From: Acidobacteriota bacterium
Lineage (GTDB): Bacteria; Acidobacteriota; Vicinamibacteria; Vicinamibacterales; UBA823
Assembly (NCBI GenBank): GCA_003509065.1
Contig: DODG01000360.1
Location: 14,465 to 22,349 of the forward strand
DNA length: 7,885 nucleotides
Direction: 5' to 3'
A model generated the notes under the pieces. The model was not told where the DNA came from, did not search any database, and saw only the letters and a program-made list of their open reading frames with translations. Positions 6,719 through 7,885 of the stretch are shown here, piece by piece (positions within the stretch are counted from its first letter, which is position 1; every line of letters begins with the position of its first letter). The position numbers and the translations under genes are program-made.

Positions 6719-7885
6719 ATGACCGGATTTCATGATTATCAAGGCATCTTGAGTTGTGATGGCGTGCGATTAGTCGATCTTGCCGATGCAGTTGGGACGC
6801 CTTCATACGTCTACAGCGCTAACGAAATCAGTCGTCGGTACCTTGAGCTAACTCGCTCATTGTCAAAATACCCGCATGCTGTGCATTACGCTTTGAAAGC
6901 AAACTCAACACTCGGCATCGTGAAATTGCTTCGCGGCTTAGGGGCCTCTGTTGATGTCAATTCAGGTGGCGAGATGGAAGTGGCTTTACGGGCTGGATAC
7001 ACACCACAAGAAATTGTATTCACGGGCGTTGGCAAAACAACGGATGAACTGCTCAAGGCTGTTTCTCTTGGTGTTAAGGCAATCAATGTAGAGTCGTCGG
7101 GAGAATTGGCACGGATTCAGGAGATAGCACGCGCGCATAAACTAATAGCCAATGTATCTGTTCGGGTCAATCCTGGTATCGACGCTCTCAGTCACCCTCA
7201 TATTTCGACTGGTATCCAACGCGCTAAGTTTGGCGTTCCAATTGAAGATGCCTTAACGATTTATCGTGAAGCAGCTAGAAGAGAAGAATTGAAGCTCGTC
7301 GGTGTCCATGCGCATATCGGTTCTCAGATTGTAAAAATCGAACCAATTCGTCAAGCGACACGCATGCTAATCGGCTTAGCTCAGGAGCTCGCCCAGTCTG
7401 GTATTGTCTTGGAACATGTAGATGTTGGTGGCGGACTAGGAATTTCACATGATGGATCAAAAGTAGTCGAAATTACTGACTATGTAACGATGTTAATAGA
7501 CGAATTTCACGGTTCTAATTTAACGATGTTGCTTGAGCCAGGACGCTGGCTTGTGGGTCCTGCTGGCGCGTTAATCTCACGCGTGGTTGATGTAAAGAAA
7601 CAGTCAACTGACAGGTTTTTTGCTGTTCTCGATGCTGGCATGAGTGAATTTATGCGTCCAGCACTGTATGGTGCTCGGCATCGCCTAATACCGGCAGTCA
7701 CCAGGAGTGGGTCAAGTACTATGTATGATGTTGTTGGACCGCTTTGCGAGAGCAGTGATTCTTTCGGCACGGATCATTGTTTGCCGCCGTTGGAAGTTGG
7801 AGATGTCATTGGAATTCTTGATGCAGGTGCTTACGGTTCCACGATGTCATCGAATTACAATCGTCGACCTCGGCCAGCTGAAGTA
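6719..7885 (+). CDS. lysA: Diaminopimelate decarboxylase (LysA), 3' truncated by window end
   Basis: LysA is the PLP enzyme that decarboxylates meso-diaminopimelate to L-lysine, the last step of the DAP pathway, in the cytosol. The frame is open for 389 codons to the final base; the family is usually about 415-420, so some 25-30 residues are missing at the right edge. The fold-type III (alanine racemase-like) barrel shows the PLP lysine Lys60 in HYALKANS, SGGE (82-85), HIGSQ (199-203), the glycine-rich phosphate loop DVGGGLG (235-241) and EPGR (273-276). The C-terminal beta domain has CESSD (343-347), with the Cys that acts across the dimer interface, and AYGSTMSSNYNRRPRPAEV at the visible end. 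These motifs separate it from ornithine/arginine decarboxylases. ATG 6719 is the first ATG after an in-frame TGA at 6668; TTG 6713 is a less likely start. No Shine-Dalgarno is visible. A dap gene may follow beyond the edge, as in many genomes. Confidence 0.97.
   Translation, partial: MTGFHDYQGILSCDGVRLVDLADAVGTPSYVYSANEISRRYLELTRSLSKYPHAVHYALKANSTLGIVKLLRGLGASVDVNSGGEMEVALRAGYTPQEIVFTGVGKTTDELLKAVSLGVKAINVESSGELARIQEIARAHKLIANVSVRVNPGIDALSHPHISTGIQRAKFGVPIEDALTIYREAARREELKLVGVHAHIGSQIVKIEPIRQATRMLIGLAQELAQSGIVLEHVDVGGGLGISHDGSKVVEITDYVTMLIDEFHGSNLTMLLEPGRWLVGPAGALISRVVDVKKQSTDRFFAVLDAGMSEFMRPALYGARHRLIPAVTRSGSSTMYDVVGPLCESSDSFGTDHCLPPLEVGDVIGILDAGAYGSTMSSNYNRRPRPAEV

Overview
The window is a compact stretch of bacterial chromosome with six protein genes, all on the + strand. 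In order they are: a DapA-superfamily aldolase missing its start, a stand-alone HNH nuclease, a cytosolic-looking TIG plus NHL-type beta-propeller protein, uvrA, lpxC, and lysA running off the right edge. I see no rRNA, tRNA, CRISPR array, insertion sequence or phage gene. No gap between genes exceeds about 200 bases.

Organism: lpxC (first committed step of lipid A synthesis) points to a Gram-negative with an LPS-type outer membrane. LpxC is not fused to FabZ, which argues against Bacteroidota, and it is not next to ftsZ/ftsA, which argues against the usual proteobacterial arrangement. G+C looks moderate, around or a little under half. Most starts lack a clear Shine-Dalgarno sequence. A TIG/NHL propeller protein among housekeeping genes is reminiscent of Acidobacteriota or a neighbouring phylum, but this is a guess from family knowledge, not a demonstration.

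Left part (1-2435): the aldolase and the HNH gene are 9 bases apart and in the same reading frame, probably co-transcribed. The aldolase keeps the Schiff-base lysine but lacks residues that define true dihydrodipicolinate synthase, and it reads more like 4-hydroxy-2-oxoglutarate aldolase. The TIG/propeller gene follows after 71 bases.

Right part (2436-7885): uvrA is full length with both ATPase sites and the zinc modules intact, and a plausible extended -10 promoter lies just upstream. lpxC has all its zinc ligands and its catalytic Glu. lysA has the PLP lysine and the CESSD motif but is cut about 25-30 residues before its expected end. The genes serve separate housekeeping jobs: DNA repair, lipid A, lysine/peptidoglycan precursor, and keto-acid aldol chemistry. 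Their shared orientation does not prove one operon.

Overall this looks like ordinary core genome. The points most worth a second look are the substituted active site of the aldolase, the conserved but uncharacterised HNH protein beside it, and the signal-less TIG/propeller protein upstream of uvrA.
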